DNA of 64,000 bases, from assembly GCF_029893805.1 (NCBI RefSeq), contig NZ_JARXYP010000002.1:5270001-5334000 (forward strand), read 5' to 3'. Of the stretch, positions 23,007 through 31,392 are shown in pieces. A model generated the notes under the pieces. It did no database searches. It worked only from the letters and a program-made list of their open reading frames with translations, and was not told the origin of the DNA. Within the stretch, counting starts at the first letter, position 1; every line of letters starts with the position of its first letter. This DNA comes from Streptomyces sp. SAI-135 (GTDB lineage: Bacteria > Actinomycetota > Actinomycetes > Streptomycetales > Streptomycetaceae). The translations under genes and the position numbers were made by a program.

Positions 23007-23857
23007 TGTTCCGGCAACCCTCGCAGAGGGGTCGTCTCCAGTGCTGTGCGGGCTGCCGCCAGGGCCGGGTGGGTCTGTTGTGCGACACGGTGGAAGGTTT
23101 CCTGGGCGGTGCGGGCCGGCCAGCCCGGGGGCAGGTGGCGGGCCGGGAGTCTCGGGTCGGTGCGGATGGTGCGGAGCCAGTCGCTGACCAGGCGCAGGCG
23201 GGTGCCGATCGGGTCGTCGTCGGCGCCGCTGCCCAGGTGGGCGCTCCAGCGCTTGTCGAAGGTGACGTAGCGGGCGGCGATGGACTCCAGGTCCCAGGTG
23301 TCGCGGATCATCTGCTCGATGTCGGTGACCTCGGCGGCCTGCGCGTAGAAGATCTTGACGTGGGCGGTGAGGCCGAGGTCGGTGACCACCGCGGAGACGT
23401 CCACGTGGCCCGGCGCGATCCACAGGCCGCTGTACAGGGCGCCGAATCCGGACCAGGTCAGCCGTGAGCGCAGGTCGTGCCGCTGGCGTTTCCAGGAGTC
23501 GGGCAGGGAGAAGCCGAGCAGGGTCCAGGAGCCGTCCCAGTCGTCGTTGACGGCACCCTGGTCCCAGATGCGGGTGCGGCCGTCGATCAGGACGCGGGTG
23601 GCCTGCGGGGTCAGGCCGAAGAACATCTTGCGGCCCTCGCGCTGCCGCTGGAGCAGGCCCCGGTTGACCATGCGCGTGAGGGTGGAGCGCACGGCCTGTT
23701 CGCCCACTCCCACGCGGCCCAGGACGTCGATGATGCTGCCCGAGTAGACGCCCAGGTCTCCCTCCTCAAGGACGTGGTTGCCGAAGAAGGTGAGCATGAG
23801 CGACTGCGGGCGCGGCTGCGGCCCCTCCGCGGGGTCCAGGATGTCGTCGTCCTCCAC
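22997..23857 (-). CDS. PaaX family transcriptional regulator
   Basis: The protein has about 286 residues. PaaX domains in order are an N-terminal winged helix (PQSLMLTFFGNHVLE, then VGEQAVRSTLTRMVNRGLLQRQREGRKMFFGLT), a central domain (WDGSWTLLGFSLPDSWKRQRHDLRSRLTWSGFGALYSGLWIAP), and a C-terminal domain (RLRLVSDWLRTIRTDPRLPARHLPPGWPA). PaaX proteins repress aromatic degradation genes in response to CoA thioesters; no such genes are in this window, so the target is unknown. The GTG at 23857 is chosen because residues before it are proline-rich shadow sequence. Its last codons and stop lie inside a copy of the intergenic repeat. Confidence 0.9.
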   Translation of the reverse strand: MEDDDILDPAEGPQPRPQSLMLTFFGNHVLEEGDLGVYSGSIIDVLGRVGVGEQAVRSTLTRMVNRGLLQRQREGRKMFFGLTPQATRVLIDGRTRIWDQGAVNDDWDGSWTLLGFSLPDSWKRQRHDLRSRLTWSGFGALYSGLWIAPGHVDVSAVVTDLGLTAHVKIFYAQAAEVTDIEQMIRDTWDLESIAARYVTFDKRWSAHLGSGADDDPIGTRLRLVSDWLRTIRTDPRLPARHLPPGWPARTAQETFHRVAQQTHPALAAARTALETTPLRGLPEQVI

Positions 23858-23909
23858 GGGGGCAAGGGTACGGCCGCCCGCCGACCGCGCGGCAGGCGGT
23901 CGTACGAGG

Positions 23910-25280
23910 TCACCGGCGGTCGGCGGGGTGGGCAAGGTCGTAGGGGCGCAGGTAGGGGGTGGGGTGGTACCGGACGTAACGGCTGGGGGTGGTGGGGTCG
24001 GCCGCGGTGGCACGGGAGTTGAGGGACGCCGGGTCGGTGCCCTGCCACCTGCCGGTGGTCAGGCGGTCCTCCAGGGCGTGGAGGGCGGCGAGTTGTTCGG
24101 CGGGGCTGAAGGTGCAGTGGCCGGCGTTGTCGACGTAGGCCTGGCGCAGCAGGGGGCCGGAACCGGCCGCGGTGACCGCGCGGCGCAGGGCGCTCTCCGT
24201 CTGGACGGGGACCAGGGGGTCGCCGATGGTGTGCACGGAGAGCTGCGGCTTGTTCAGTTCGCCGGTGAAGCTGCTGGTGGCGCTCATCCAGGCGACGGCG
24301 GCCGGGTCCGCGGAGACACGCGGGGCCCGGTCGAGGGCGGCGAGGTCGGCGGTCAGGGACAGGCCCGCCTTCTGGTACAGCTCGGTGACCTCCTTGCGGA
24401 CGGAGGATCGGCCGAGCAGCCGGGCGTAGTCGACGCCGGTGTTCCAGGACATGTTGCCGCCGGCGCGCGTCTCGGCCTCCTGGCGCCGGTTGAAGGCGGC
24501 GATCTTCAGCAAACCCTTGACGGCTTCGTACTGGTTGGCCTGCTGGGCGTCCCAGTCGGTGGCGGCGGGGCGGGTCTGGGTGGGCGCGTTCCAGACCGGG
24601 ATGTTGTGCAGGGCGGCGGCCAGGGCGATACGGGCCCGGCCCGCGGCCGTCGACTGGGCGGAGTCGACCGTGGCGGTGAGGGTGTTCGCCGCGTCGGTGG
24701 CGGCCTCGGGGCCGGCGAGGTTCACCAGCGGGACGTCGGAGCCCAGCAGCGTCCTGAGGGCGAACGCCGGGTCGAGGGTGTTGTTCCAGTTGGCGACGCC
24801 GCCCTGGACCAGGCCGCACAGGGAGAGCGAGCCGTCGATCTGCTCCGGGTGGCGCTCGGCGATGGCGGTGGTGACCAGTCCGCCGTACGACCGTCCCCAG
24901 GCGAGGGTGCGGGAGGCCCGGCCGAAGCGGGTGGTGAAGGCCTTCAGGGTGGCCAGCTGGTCGGGGACCGCGTCGGTGACCGCCCAGCCGGTGGTGGCGT
25001 AGGAGGAGCCGATGAGGGCGTAACCGCCTTGGAGGAGCAGGGACTTGGTGGCCTCGTCCGGGGCGTCCTGGGCCGGGTTGGCGGGGCCGGAGGTGTAGCC
25101 GTGGCTGAAGAGGAGGACGGTGCCGTTCCAGGCGGTGGGGACGTCCATCAGGTACGTGGCGCCGGAGGGGAGCCGGCCGTCCACGTGGGTGGGGCCCGCG
25201 TCGGTGGCGCCGGCCGCGGGCGCGCTGGTGAGGGTGAGCAGGAGGGCCGCCGTGGCGGCGATGGAGGTGCCGTGCCTCAT
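23910..25280 (-). CDS. secreted alpha/beta hydrolase
   Basis: The protein has about 456 residues. The signal peptide MRHGTSIAATAALLLTLTSAPAAGA has an Ala-x-Ala type end, so the enzyme is exported. An alpha/beta hydrolase fold follows: GTVLLFSHGYTSGP, the oxyanion strand and loop, nucleophile Ser in AWGRSYGGLVTTA (GxSxG), an acid probably in TIGDPLVPVQTE, and His in VDNAGHCTFSPAEQ. The substrate is unknown; an ester or peptide hydrolase is likely. Its ATG overlaps the TGA of the MHS transporter gene (ATGA), which suggests that hydrolase and transporter act on the same compound: cleavage outside, uptake of a product. Confidence 0.87.
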   Translation of the reverse strand: MRHGTSIAATAALLLTLTSAPAAGATDAGPTHVDGRLPSGATYLMDVPTAWNGTVLLFSHGYTSGPANPAQDAPDEATKSLLLQGGYALIGSSYATTGWAVTDAVPDQLATLKAFTTRFGRASRTLAWGRSYGGLVTTAIAERHPEQIDGSLSLCGLVQGGVANWNNTLDPAFALRTLLGSDVPLVNLAGPEAATDAANTLTATVDSAQSTAAGRARIALAAALHNIPVWNAPTQTRPAATDWDAQQANQYEAVKGLLKIAAFNRRQEAETRAGGNMSWNTGVDYARLLGRSSVRKEVTELYQKAGLSLTADLAALDRAPRVSADPAAVAWMSATSSFTGELNKPQLSVHTIGDPLVPVQTESALRRAVTAAGSGPLLRQAYVDNAGHCTFSPAEQLAALHALEDRLTTGRWQGTDPASLNSRATAADPTTPSRYVRYHPTPYLRPYDLAHPADRR

Positions 25281-26620
25281 GCGGTGATCTCCTCGGTGCG
25301 CGGGGTGCCGGGGAGTTCGGAGGCGGGGGCGTCGCCGAGGGACGTACGGCTGGTCTCGCGGACGAACCACACCGTCAGCGCGGTGATCAGGGAGCCGCCG
25401 CACAGCAGGAGGGCGACGGGGGTGCCGTTGCCGCTGCTCGCGACCAGGCTGCCGGCGATCATCGGGGAGAAGCCGGCGCCCACCAGGGTCGCGCCCTGGT
25501 AGCCGAGGGAGGCGCCGGTGTAGCGGACCCGGGTGCCGAACATCTCGCTGAACAGGGCGCCCAGCGGGCCGTACATCAGCGACTGGGAGATGCCGTGGCC
25601 GATCACGACGGCCAGGATCAGCGCCCCCGACGACCTGGAGTCGACCAGCGCCAGGACGGGGAAGGCGGTGGCGGCGGACAGGATCGCGCCGGTGAGGACG
25701 ACCGGGCGGCGGCCGATCCGGTCGGAGAGGGCGGACGCGCAGGGCAGGACCACCAGGGCGACCGCGGCGGAGACGGTGAGCGCGGTGAGCACCTGCGGGC
25801 GGGGGTAGCCGATGCCGGTGGCGTACGCGATGAGGTAACTGGTCAGCAGGGACTGGGCGGTGAAGGCGCCGATGCCCACGCAGCAGGCCAGGAGGACGGG
25901 GCGGGGGCGCTTGAGCACGTCGAGGATCGGCAGCCGGGACTGCGCACGGTCCTTCCTCACCTCGGCGAACAGGGGGCTCTCGACCACCTTGAGGCGGACG
26001 AACAGGCCGACGCCGAGCAGCAGGACGCTCAGCAGGAACGGCACCCGCCAGCCCCACGCGGCGAACTGGTCCTTGGGGAGGGTGGAGACCATCGCGACGA
26101 CGGCGGCCGAGATCAGGGAGCCGAGCGGGGCTCCCATCTGGGTGAAGCTGGACCACAGCCCGCGGCGCTTCTCGCCGGCGTGCTCGACGACCATCAGGGT
26201 CGCGCCGCCCCACTCGCCGCCGATGGCGATGCCCTGGAGCACCCGCAGGGTGATCAGCAGGACCGGCGCCCAGACGCCGATGGTGTCGTAGGTGGGCAGC
26301 AGGCCGATGAGGAAGCTGGCGCCGCCCATCAGGCCCATGGTGAGCAGCAGCATGTTCTTGCGGCCGAGGCGGTCGCCGAAGTGCCCGAAGACGATGCCGC
26401 CGATCGGGCGGGCCACGTATCCGGCGGCGAAGGTGCCGAACGCGGCGATCGTGCCGACGGCGGGGTCTGCCCCGGGGAAGAACAGTTCGCCGAAGACGAG
26501 CGCGGCGACGGTGCCGTAGACGAGGAAGTCGTAGAACTCCACGGCGGTGCCGAGCAGGCCGGACAGAGCGACCCGGCGGAGTTGGCGGGTGCGGTCGGAT
26601 GCGGTGGGGGACGGGGACAT
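25277..26620 (-). CDS. MFS transporter, metabolite:H+ symporter (MHS) family
   Basis: This 447-residue 12-helix protein shows the MHS/ProP-ShiA pattern: LLGTAVEFYDFLVYGTVAALVFGELFFP, the ARPIGGIVFGHFGDRLGRKNML loop, LRVLQGIAIGGEWGGATLMVVEHA, and SDRIGRRPVVL in the second half. Members carry small acids or betaines such as shikimate, proline-betaine, citrate or alpha-ketoglutarate. The ATG at 26620 sits 28 bases after a well-formed promoter. The downstream secreted hydrolase gene overlaps it by four bases. The substrate is not determined. Confidence 0.92.
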   Translation of the reverse strand: MSPSPTASDRTRQLRRVALSGLLGTAVEFYDFLVYGTVAALVFGELFFPGADPAVGTIAAFGTFAAGYVARPIGGIVFGHFGDRLGRKNMLLLTMGLMGGASFLIGLLPTYDTIGVWAPVLLITLRVLQGIAIGGEWGGATLMVVEHAGEKRRGLWSSFTQMGAPLGSLISAAVVAMVSTLPKDQFAAWGWRVPFLLSVLLLGVGLFVRLKVVESPLFAEVRKDRAQSRLPILDVLKRPRPVLLACCVGIGAFTAQSLLTSYLIAYATGIGYPRPQVLTALTVSAAVALVVLPCASALSDRIGRRPVVLTGAILSAATAFPVLALVDSRSSGALILAVVIGHGISQSLMYGPLGALFSEMFGTRVRYTGASLGYQGATLVGAGFSPMIAGSLVASSGNGTPVALLLCGGSLITALTVWFVRETSRTSLGDAPASELPGTPRTEEITA

Positions 26621-26654
26621 CGCGGTCTCCCTTGAGCGGAGGAAGGACACCGCG

Positions 26655-26683
26655 AAATTAGGCTGTCTGGTGACTGGCGTCAA
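26655..26683 (-). promoter_or_regulatory. vegetative-type promoter of the MHS transporter/hydrolase operon
   Basis: On the minus strand TTGACG (26683-26678), a 17-base spacer and TAATTT (26660-26655) match the main sigma factor consensus. The predicted start is near 26648, leaving a leader of about 28 bases. The other ~260 bases of the 26621-26945 gap hold nothing I could recognise. Confidence 0.7.
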
Positions 26684-26945
26684 TAAAGTGCACAACATTG
26701 GTTCGGGGCGGCTGACTTCCGGGCGCGGGCCCGGGGTGATGGCTGCTGCCGCGTCAGGTCGGCTCAGGGGTGGGCTGCGTCGACCGCTGCGGGTCCGGGC
26801 CTGGGCGACGTTCGTCCCCCCGGCCTCGGCCGGCTTCCGGCTTACCCCGTGCCCGGTCGGCCGTCAGGTCGGAACCGGCCGGGGTGACTGCTGCTTCCCG
26901 GCGCGGGCCAGGTGGTGGTCGCGGCCGTGTCCGTCGGCCGTCAGG

Positions 26946-27977
26946 TCAGGCCCGCTGCAGTGCCGGGGCCGGCCGCTCGCCCGAGCCGCGGACGATCAGG
27001 CGGGTCGGCACGGTGATGGTCCGGGCCCGGGTGCGGTCGCCGTCGAGGCGGGACAGGGCCGTGGTCGCCGCTGTCCTGCCGATCTCCTCGGGGTCCTGGG
27101 CGACGACGGTCAGGGCCGGTTCGAGCGCCTCGGCGAGCGGGACGTCGTCGAAGGAGACGACGGCGACGTCCTTGCGCCTGCTGCGGGCGAGTTCGGCGAC
27201 TATGCCCAGGGCGACGATGTTGTTGCCCGCGAACAGTGCGGTGGGGGGATCGGTCAGGGCGAGGAGTCGGGCGGTCGCGGCCGAAGCCCCTTGCTGGTCA
27301 TGGGCGTTGGTGACCAGGGAACGGTCGTGGGGCAGGCCGGCCCGGTCGAGGGCCTCGCGGTACCCGGCCAGTCGCTCACGCCGGGTGTAGAGCTTGACCG
27401 GCAGGTCGCCGATGAAGCCGATGCGCCGGTGGCCGTGGGCGATCAGGTGGGCGACGCCGTCGTGGGCGCCGGTGCGGTTGGAGCTGACCACGCTGTCGGC
27501 GGCCAGGCCCACTCCGGGGCGGTCGAGGAAGACGACGGGCAGCCCCGTGGCACGGTGGGTCTTGAGGTGGGAGTGGTCGGCGCCGACGGACGGCACGACC
27601 AGCAGGATGCTGACGCGGCGCGCCAGGAACTTGTCCGTCAGGGCCCGTTCACGGTCCGGTTCGTCCGCCGACGAGCCCATGAGCAGGGTCAGCCCGCGGT
27701 CGCGGACCGTGTCCTCGATGCTGCGGGCCACCGCTCCGAAGAACGGGTTGCCCAGGTCGGGGATGACCAGACCGACGGTGGTGTCGGGGCCGCCGACGCG
27801 GATGTTGCGCGCCATGAGGTTCGGCTGGAAGCCCAGCTTGGCCACGGCGGCGAGCACCTGTTCCCTGGTCTCGGCCGACGCGGGTCCGTCCTCGTTGAGT
27901 ACGCGGGAGACCGTCTTGGCGCTGACGCCCACTTCGCGGGCGACGTCGGCCAGGGTCGGGCGGCGGTTCGCTGCCAT
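26946..27977 (-). CDS. LacI family regulator, probable levan/fructose repressor
   Basis: The protein has 343 residues. The N-terminal LacI helix-turn-helix and hinge read PTLADVAREVGVSAKTVSRVLNEDGPASAETREQVLAAVAKLGFQPNLMAR. The periplasmic-binding-like sensor follows: TVGLVIPDLGNPFFGAVARSIED, VVFLDRPG, HRRIGFIGDLP, ALFAGNNIVALG, VAVVSFDDVPLAEAL. It is the last gene of a leftward unit: binding protein, permease, ATPase, regulator. Four 14-bp palindromes of LacI type lie between the binding-protein gene and the divergent levanase gene. Repression relieved by fructose or a phosphate ester is the expected logic, by inference. Confidence 0.9.
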   Translation of the reverse strand: MAANRRPTLADVAREVGVSAKTVSRVLNEDGPASAETREQVLAAVAKLGFQPNLMARNIRVGGPDTTVGLVIPDLGNPFFGAVARSIEDTVRDRGLTLLMGSSADEPDRERALTDKFLARRVSILLVVPSVGADHSHLKTHRATGLPVVFLDRPGVGLAADSVVSSNRTGAHDGVAHLIAHGHRRIGFIGDLPVKLYTRRERLAGYREALDRAGLPHDRSLVTNAHDQQGASAATARLLALTDPPTALFAGNNIVALGIVAELARSRRKDVAVVSFDDVPLAEALEPALTVVAQDPEEIGRTAATTALSRLDGDRTRARTITVPTRLIVRGSGERPAPALQRA

Positions 27978-28053
27978 GGAGGAAACCGTCTCCTGTGCTC
28001 GTCGGTTCCGGCCGCGGCCTCGGCCGGACGCCGTCGAGTGTCGAGTGCTGTGG

Positions 28054-28890
28054 TCAGGTGGCCTGGACGCCCGCGGCCTTCGCGGCCTCGGAATCCGCTA
28101 CGACAGTACCTCCGGCCTCGTCCACGGTGAGGGCGCCCGTCATGATGGCGACGACCTCCGCCATGGAGTAGTCGGAGGGCTTGATGAGGGCGGCTCGCCG
28201 GCCCAGCCGGTGGACGTGGATCCGGTCGGCGATCTCGAAGACGTGCGGCATGTTGTGGCTGATCAGGACGACCGGCATGCCCTTGTCCCGGACCCGTCGG
28301 ATGAGGTCGAGGACCTGTCCTGACTCCTTGACACCCAGCGCGGCGGTGGGTTCGTCCATGACGACGACACTGCGGGCCCAGGCGACGGAACGGGCGACCG
28401 CCACGGCCTGCCGCTGTCCGCCGGACAGGGTCTCGACCGCCTGGGTCAGCGACCGCAGGCCGATCTTCAGGTCGGCCATGTGCTCGGCGGCCTCCTGCCG
28501 CATCCGCTTCTTGTCGAGCATCCGGAACACGCTCCCGAGGACACCGGGGCGCCGCAGTTCCCGTCCGAGGAACACGTTCGAGGCGATGTCCATCGAGGCG
28601 GCCACGGCGAGGTCCTGATAGACCGTCTCGATGCCGTGGGCGCGGGCACTTTGCGGGCCGGAGAAGGTGATGGGCTCGCCGTTGAGGCGGATCTCGCCCG
28701 CGTCGGGCGTCACCGCGCCGGTGAGGGCCTTGATGAGGCTGGTCTTGCCGGCGCCGTTGTCGCCGATGACGGCGAGCACTTCGCCGGGCAGCAGGTCGAA
28801 GTCGGCGCCGTCGATGGCGGTGACCTGGCCGTAGCGCTTGACGAGACCGCGGGCCTGGAGGACGGGGGTGGGGGAGGCGAGGGCGCTCAT
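28054..28890 (-). CDS. sugar ABC transporter ATP-binding protein, FrcA-like
   Basis: This 278-residue protein has a single ABC ATPase domain, as in FrcA of the fructose system rather than the doubled RbsA type. Walker A is GDNGAGKTSLIKALTG, the Q-loop VYQDLAVA, the signature LSGGQRQAVAVARSVAWA, Walker B VVVMDEPTAALGV and the switch His in VVLISHNMPHVFE. The C-terminal tail is short. Its ATG overlaps the permease stop (28887-28890). The closest known arrangement is frcBCA, in which this subunit powers fructose import; that specificity is inferred from the neighbouring levanase. Confidence 0.9.
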   Translation of the reverse strand: MSALASPTPVLQARGLVKRYGQVTAIDGADFDLLPGEVLAVIGDNGAGKTSLIKALTGAVTPDAGEIRLNGEPITFSGPQSARAHGIETVYQDLAVAASMDIASNVFLGRELRRPGVLGSVFRMLDKKRMRQEAAEHMADLKIGLRSLTQAVETLSGGQRQAVAVARSVAWARSVVVMDEPTAALGVKESGQVLDLIRRVRDKGMPVVLISHNMPHVFEIADRIHVHRLGRRAALIKPSDYSMAEVVAIMTGALTVDEAGGTVVADSEAAKAAGVQAT

Positions 28891-29900
28891 CGGGCCTTCT
28901 TCCGGGAGATCTGGTCGACGGTCACCGCGAGGATCACCAGCACACCGGTGATCAGGGTCTGGTAGATGGAGGCGACGCCCATCAGCTGGAGCCCGTTGCG
29001 GAAGACGCCGACGATGAGGACGCCGATGAAGGTGCCGAGCACCGAGCCGCGGCCGCCGAAGAGGCTGGTCCCGCCGAGGACCACGGCGGTGATGCTGTCG
29101 AGGTTGTCGGTCTGGCCCGCCTGCGGGTCGCCGACTCCGGTGCGGGAGATGAGCAGCAGGGCGGCGACGCCGTAGAGGAGACCGGCGACGGTGTACACGC
29201 CGATGGTCAGCCGGGAGGTGCGGATGCCGTTGAGCCGCGCGGCCTCCTGGCTGTTGCCCAGGGCGTAGACGTGCCGGCCCCAGCCGGTGCTGCTCAGCGC
29301 GTAGGCGAGCAGCAGGAACAGGCCGATGGTGACGAGGGAGCCGTAGGTGATGTCGGTGTGGCCCATCGGGAAGGTCTGCCCGAGCGCTGTGAGCGGGCCG
29401 GGCAGGTTGGTGACCGTCTGCTCCTCGGAGTAGATGTGGGTCAGCGCGAACGCCACGTTGAGTATGCCGAGCGTGACGATGAACGGCGGCAGCGGGATCT
29501 TCTGCACCAACAGCCCGTTCAGCAGGCCGAATCCGCCGCAGACGGCCAGTCCCAGCGCGATGGCGAGGAGCGGCGGCAGCGAGCCCTCGGCGGCCATCTT
29601 GGCGATGACGATGCTGCCGAACGCCATCACCGCTCCGCACGACAGGTCGATGCCCGCGGTGAGGATGATCAGCGTCTGGCCGATGGCGAGGGTGCCGACG
29701 ACCATGACCTGCTGCACGATCAGCGAGAAGTTCCCGCCGGTGAGGAACTGGTCGGTCGAGACGGCGAAGAAGACACAGGCGAGCAGAAGGGCGACCAGCG
29801 GGCCCGTGGTCGGTGCCGTGAGCAGCCTGCGGGCCGTGGTCGGCGCTTTGAGTTCGGCGTACGGCGAGGAGGTGCTCGGAGGCGTGGACGTGGCGGTCAT
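28887..29900 (-). CDS. sugar ABC transporter permease, FrcC/RbsC-like
   Basis: This 337-residue membrane protein of the ribose/fructose permease family has eight to ten hydrophobic segments. Recognisable parts are GQTLIILTAGIDLSCGAVMAFGSIV, which is typical of the family, IPLPPFIVTLGILNVAFALTHIYS, GRHVYALGNSQEAARLNGIRTSR, and LDSITAVVLGGTSLFGGRGSVLGTFIGVLI. AAGGA lies five bases before the ATG. It is overlapped by the ATPase gene downstream. The binding protein gene is 131 bases upstream, separated by a hairpin. Confidence 0.92.
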   Translation of the reverse strand: MTATSTPPSTSSPYAELKAPTTARRLLTAPTTGPLVALLLACVFFAVSTDQFLTGGNFSLIVQQVMVVGTLAIGQTLIILTAGIDLSCGAVMAFGSIVIAKMAAEGSLPPLLAIALGLAVCGGFGLLNGLLVQKIPLPPFIVTLGILNVAFALTHIYSEEQTVTNLPGPLTALGQTFPMGHTDITYGSLVTIGLFLLLAYALSSTGWGRHVYALGNSQEAARLNGIRTSRLTIGVYTVAGLLYGVAALLLISRTGVGDPQAGQTDNLDSITAVVLGGTSLFGGRGSVLGTFIGVLIVGVFRNGLQLMGVASIYQTLITGVLVILAVTVDQISRKKAR

Positions 29901-29944
29901 GCGAAGTCCTTGTCGGAAGACAGAAGTCCTGGTGGGAGGACAAG

Positions 29945-29989
29945 GGGGCGGCCGTCCCCGGGTCGGGGAGGAGTGGGGCCGGCCGCCCC
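29945..29989 (-). terminator. intercistronic hairpin between binding protein and permease genes
   Basis: GGGGCGGCC (29945-29953) pairs with GGCCGCCCC (29981-29989). It follows the binding protein gene and precedes the permease gene. In such operons a hairpin here usually keeps binding-protein mRNA more abundant than the rest; no T-run is present, so partial termination or mRNA protection is the likely role. Confidence 0.45.
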
Positions 29990-30031
29990 GCTCAAGGGCG
30001 GGGCGAGGTCGTACGGAGCCCGGGGCGGGGC

Positions 30032-31048
30032 TCAGCCCCAGCAGTTCTCCAGGCCGAACGCGGTGTCCTTGGAGGCGACGCCCGTCTGTGCCTTGTCGGT
30101 GATCAGGGTGACGCCGGTGTCGGTGTAACCGGACGCCTTCTTGCCGCCCTTCGCGTACGTCACGACGGCGTTGACCCCCTCGGCGGCCATCTTCAGCGGG
30201 TACTGCTGCGAAGTGGCCGCGATCTTGCCGTCCTTGACGGCCTGGGTGCCGGTGCAGCCGCCGTCCACGGAGACGATCAGGACGTCCTTCTCACGGCCCT
30301 TGGCCTTCAGCGCGGTGTACGCGCCGAGCGCGGCCGGCTCGTTGATCGTGTAGACGAGGTTGATGCCGGGTTCCTTCTGGAGGCAGTTCTCCATGGCGGT
30401 CTGGCCCTTGGCCTGGTCGCCGCCGGTGTCCTGGGCGCACGCCACGTCCTTCTCGGCGGCACCGAAGCCCTTGAGGAACCCGTTGTGCCGCTGGACGCCG
30501 ACGGAGACGCCGGGCGCGAGGTCGAGGGCGGCGATCTTGGCTGTCTTGCCCTTCATGGCGGCCTTGGCGTACTCGCCGATCAGCTCGCCGGCCTTGAGGT
30601 TGTCGGTGGCGAACAGGGCGTCGACCGCGCTCTCCGGCTCGGTCGGCGTGTCCAGGGCGATGACCAGCACGCCCTTGGCCTTGGCCTTGGCTATCGCGGG
30701 CACGATCGCCTTGGAGTCGCTCGGGGTGATCAGGATGCCCTTCACCCCGGCGGCCACCATGTTCTCGATGGCGGTGACCTGACCGGCGTTGTCCCCGTCG
30801 AACTTGCCCGCCGCGGTCATGAGCTGGACGCCCTCCTTCTTGGCGGCCTTCTCCGCGCCCTCCTTCATCTTCACGAAGAACGGGTTGGTGTCGGTCTTGG
30901 TGATCAGTCCGACCTTGACGCCGCCCGAACCGGCGCCGACGGAGTCCGATCCGGAGCCGGAACCGCAGGCCGTCAGGGCGAGGGCCCCGACCGAGGCGCA
31001 GGCGGCCACTCTGAGCAGGGAGGAAGGCAGTCGAGGGGTGCGAGACAT
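30032..31048 (-). CDS. sugar ABC transporter substrate-binding lipoprotein, FrcB-like
   Basis: The protein has 338 residues. The signal runs MSRTPRLPSSLL to lipobox LTACGS. The mature part is a type 1 periplasmic binding protein: VKVGLITKTDTNPFFVKMKEGAEKAAKKEGV, GKFDGDNAGQVTAIENMVAAGVKGILITPSDSKAIVPAI, VLVIALDTPTEPE, LFATDNLKAGELIGEYA, NLVYTINEPAALGAYTAL and TSQQYPLKMAAEGV. The pattern is closest to FrcB-type fructose binders as I remember them. It is the first gene of the leftward operon and starts 58 bases from the nearest of the four palindromic sites. It should deliver fructose released by the divergent levanase. Confidence 0.88.
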   Translation of the reverse strand: MSRTPRLPSSLLRVAACASVGALALTACGSGSGSDSVGAGSGGVKVGLITKTDTNPFFVKMKEGAEKAAKKEGVQLMTAAGKFDGDNAGQVTAIENMVAAGVKGILITPSDSKAIVPAIAKAKAKGVLVIALDTPTEPESAVDALFATDNLKAGELIGEYAKAAMKGKTAKIAALDLAPGVSVGVQRHNGFLKGFGAAEKDVACAQDTGGDQAKGQTAMENCLQKEPGINLVYTINEPAALGAYTALKAKGREKDVLIVSVDGGCTGTQAVKDGKIAATSQQYPLKMAAEGVNAVVTYAKGGKKASGYTDTGVTLITDKAQTGVASKDTAFGLENCWG

Positions 31049-31105
31049 GAACGACTCCAGCGGGATTGCGGGCGTGCGGCGGCATCGGAGCATGCCGTCC
31101 CTGGA

Positions 31106-31135
31106 TGTCATCGTTGACTTATGTCATCGTTGACA
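31106..31135. promoter_or_regulatory. two LacI-type operator sites before the binding-protein gene
   Basis: TGTCATCGTTGACT (31106-31119) and TGTCATCGTTGACA (31122-31135) are 14-bp palindromes with half-sites TGTCA/TGACA, centred 16 bases apart. The second is perfect in its arms. They lie 58-87 bases upstream of the binding protein start, where a repressor would block the ABC operon promoter. Confidence 0.72.
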
Positions 31136-31278
31136 CTGCCGAGGATGATGACCCCGTCTCCTCGCAACGTCAATGCCCCACGCGCGTCACAAGTCCGCAA
31201 CGGTGGCGGGGGCCGCCCGTTTCCCGCCCGCCCGTTGACGGGGCCTACGGACGGCGGCCATCATCGGGGCCGGTCCGA

Positions 31279-31308
31279 TGTCAGCGATGACACAAGTCAA
31301 CGATGACA
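31279..31308. promoter_or_regulatory. two LacI-type operator sites before the levanase gene
   Basis: TGTCAGCGATGACA (31279-31292) and AGTCAACGATGACA (31295-31308) repeat the same palindrome, again centred 16 bases apart, 85-114 bases before the levanase start. The middle of the 31049-31392 gap between the two site pairs shows nothing else clear. Confidence 0.72.
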
Positions 31309-31392
31309 TCGGCTTACGGCGTCGTGCCCCAGCTCAGTCGTGCCCCCGCGCTCCCGTGCCCCGCACGGACGTGCCCCAGCACAGGAGACCCC

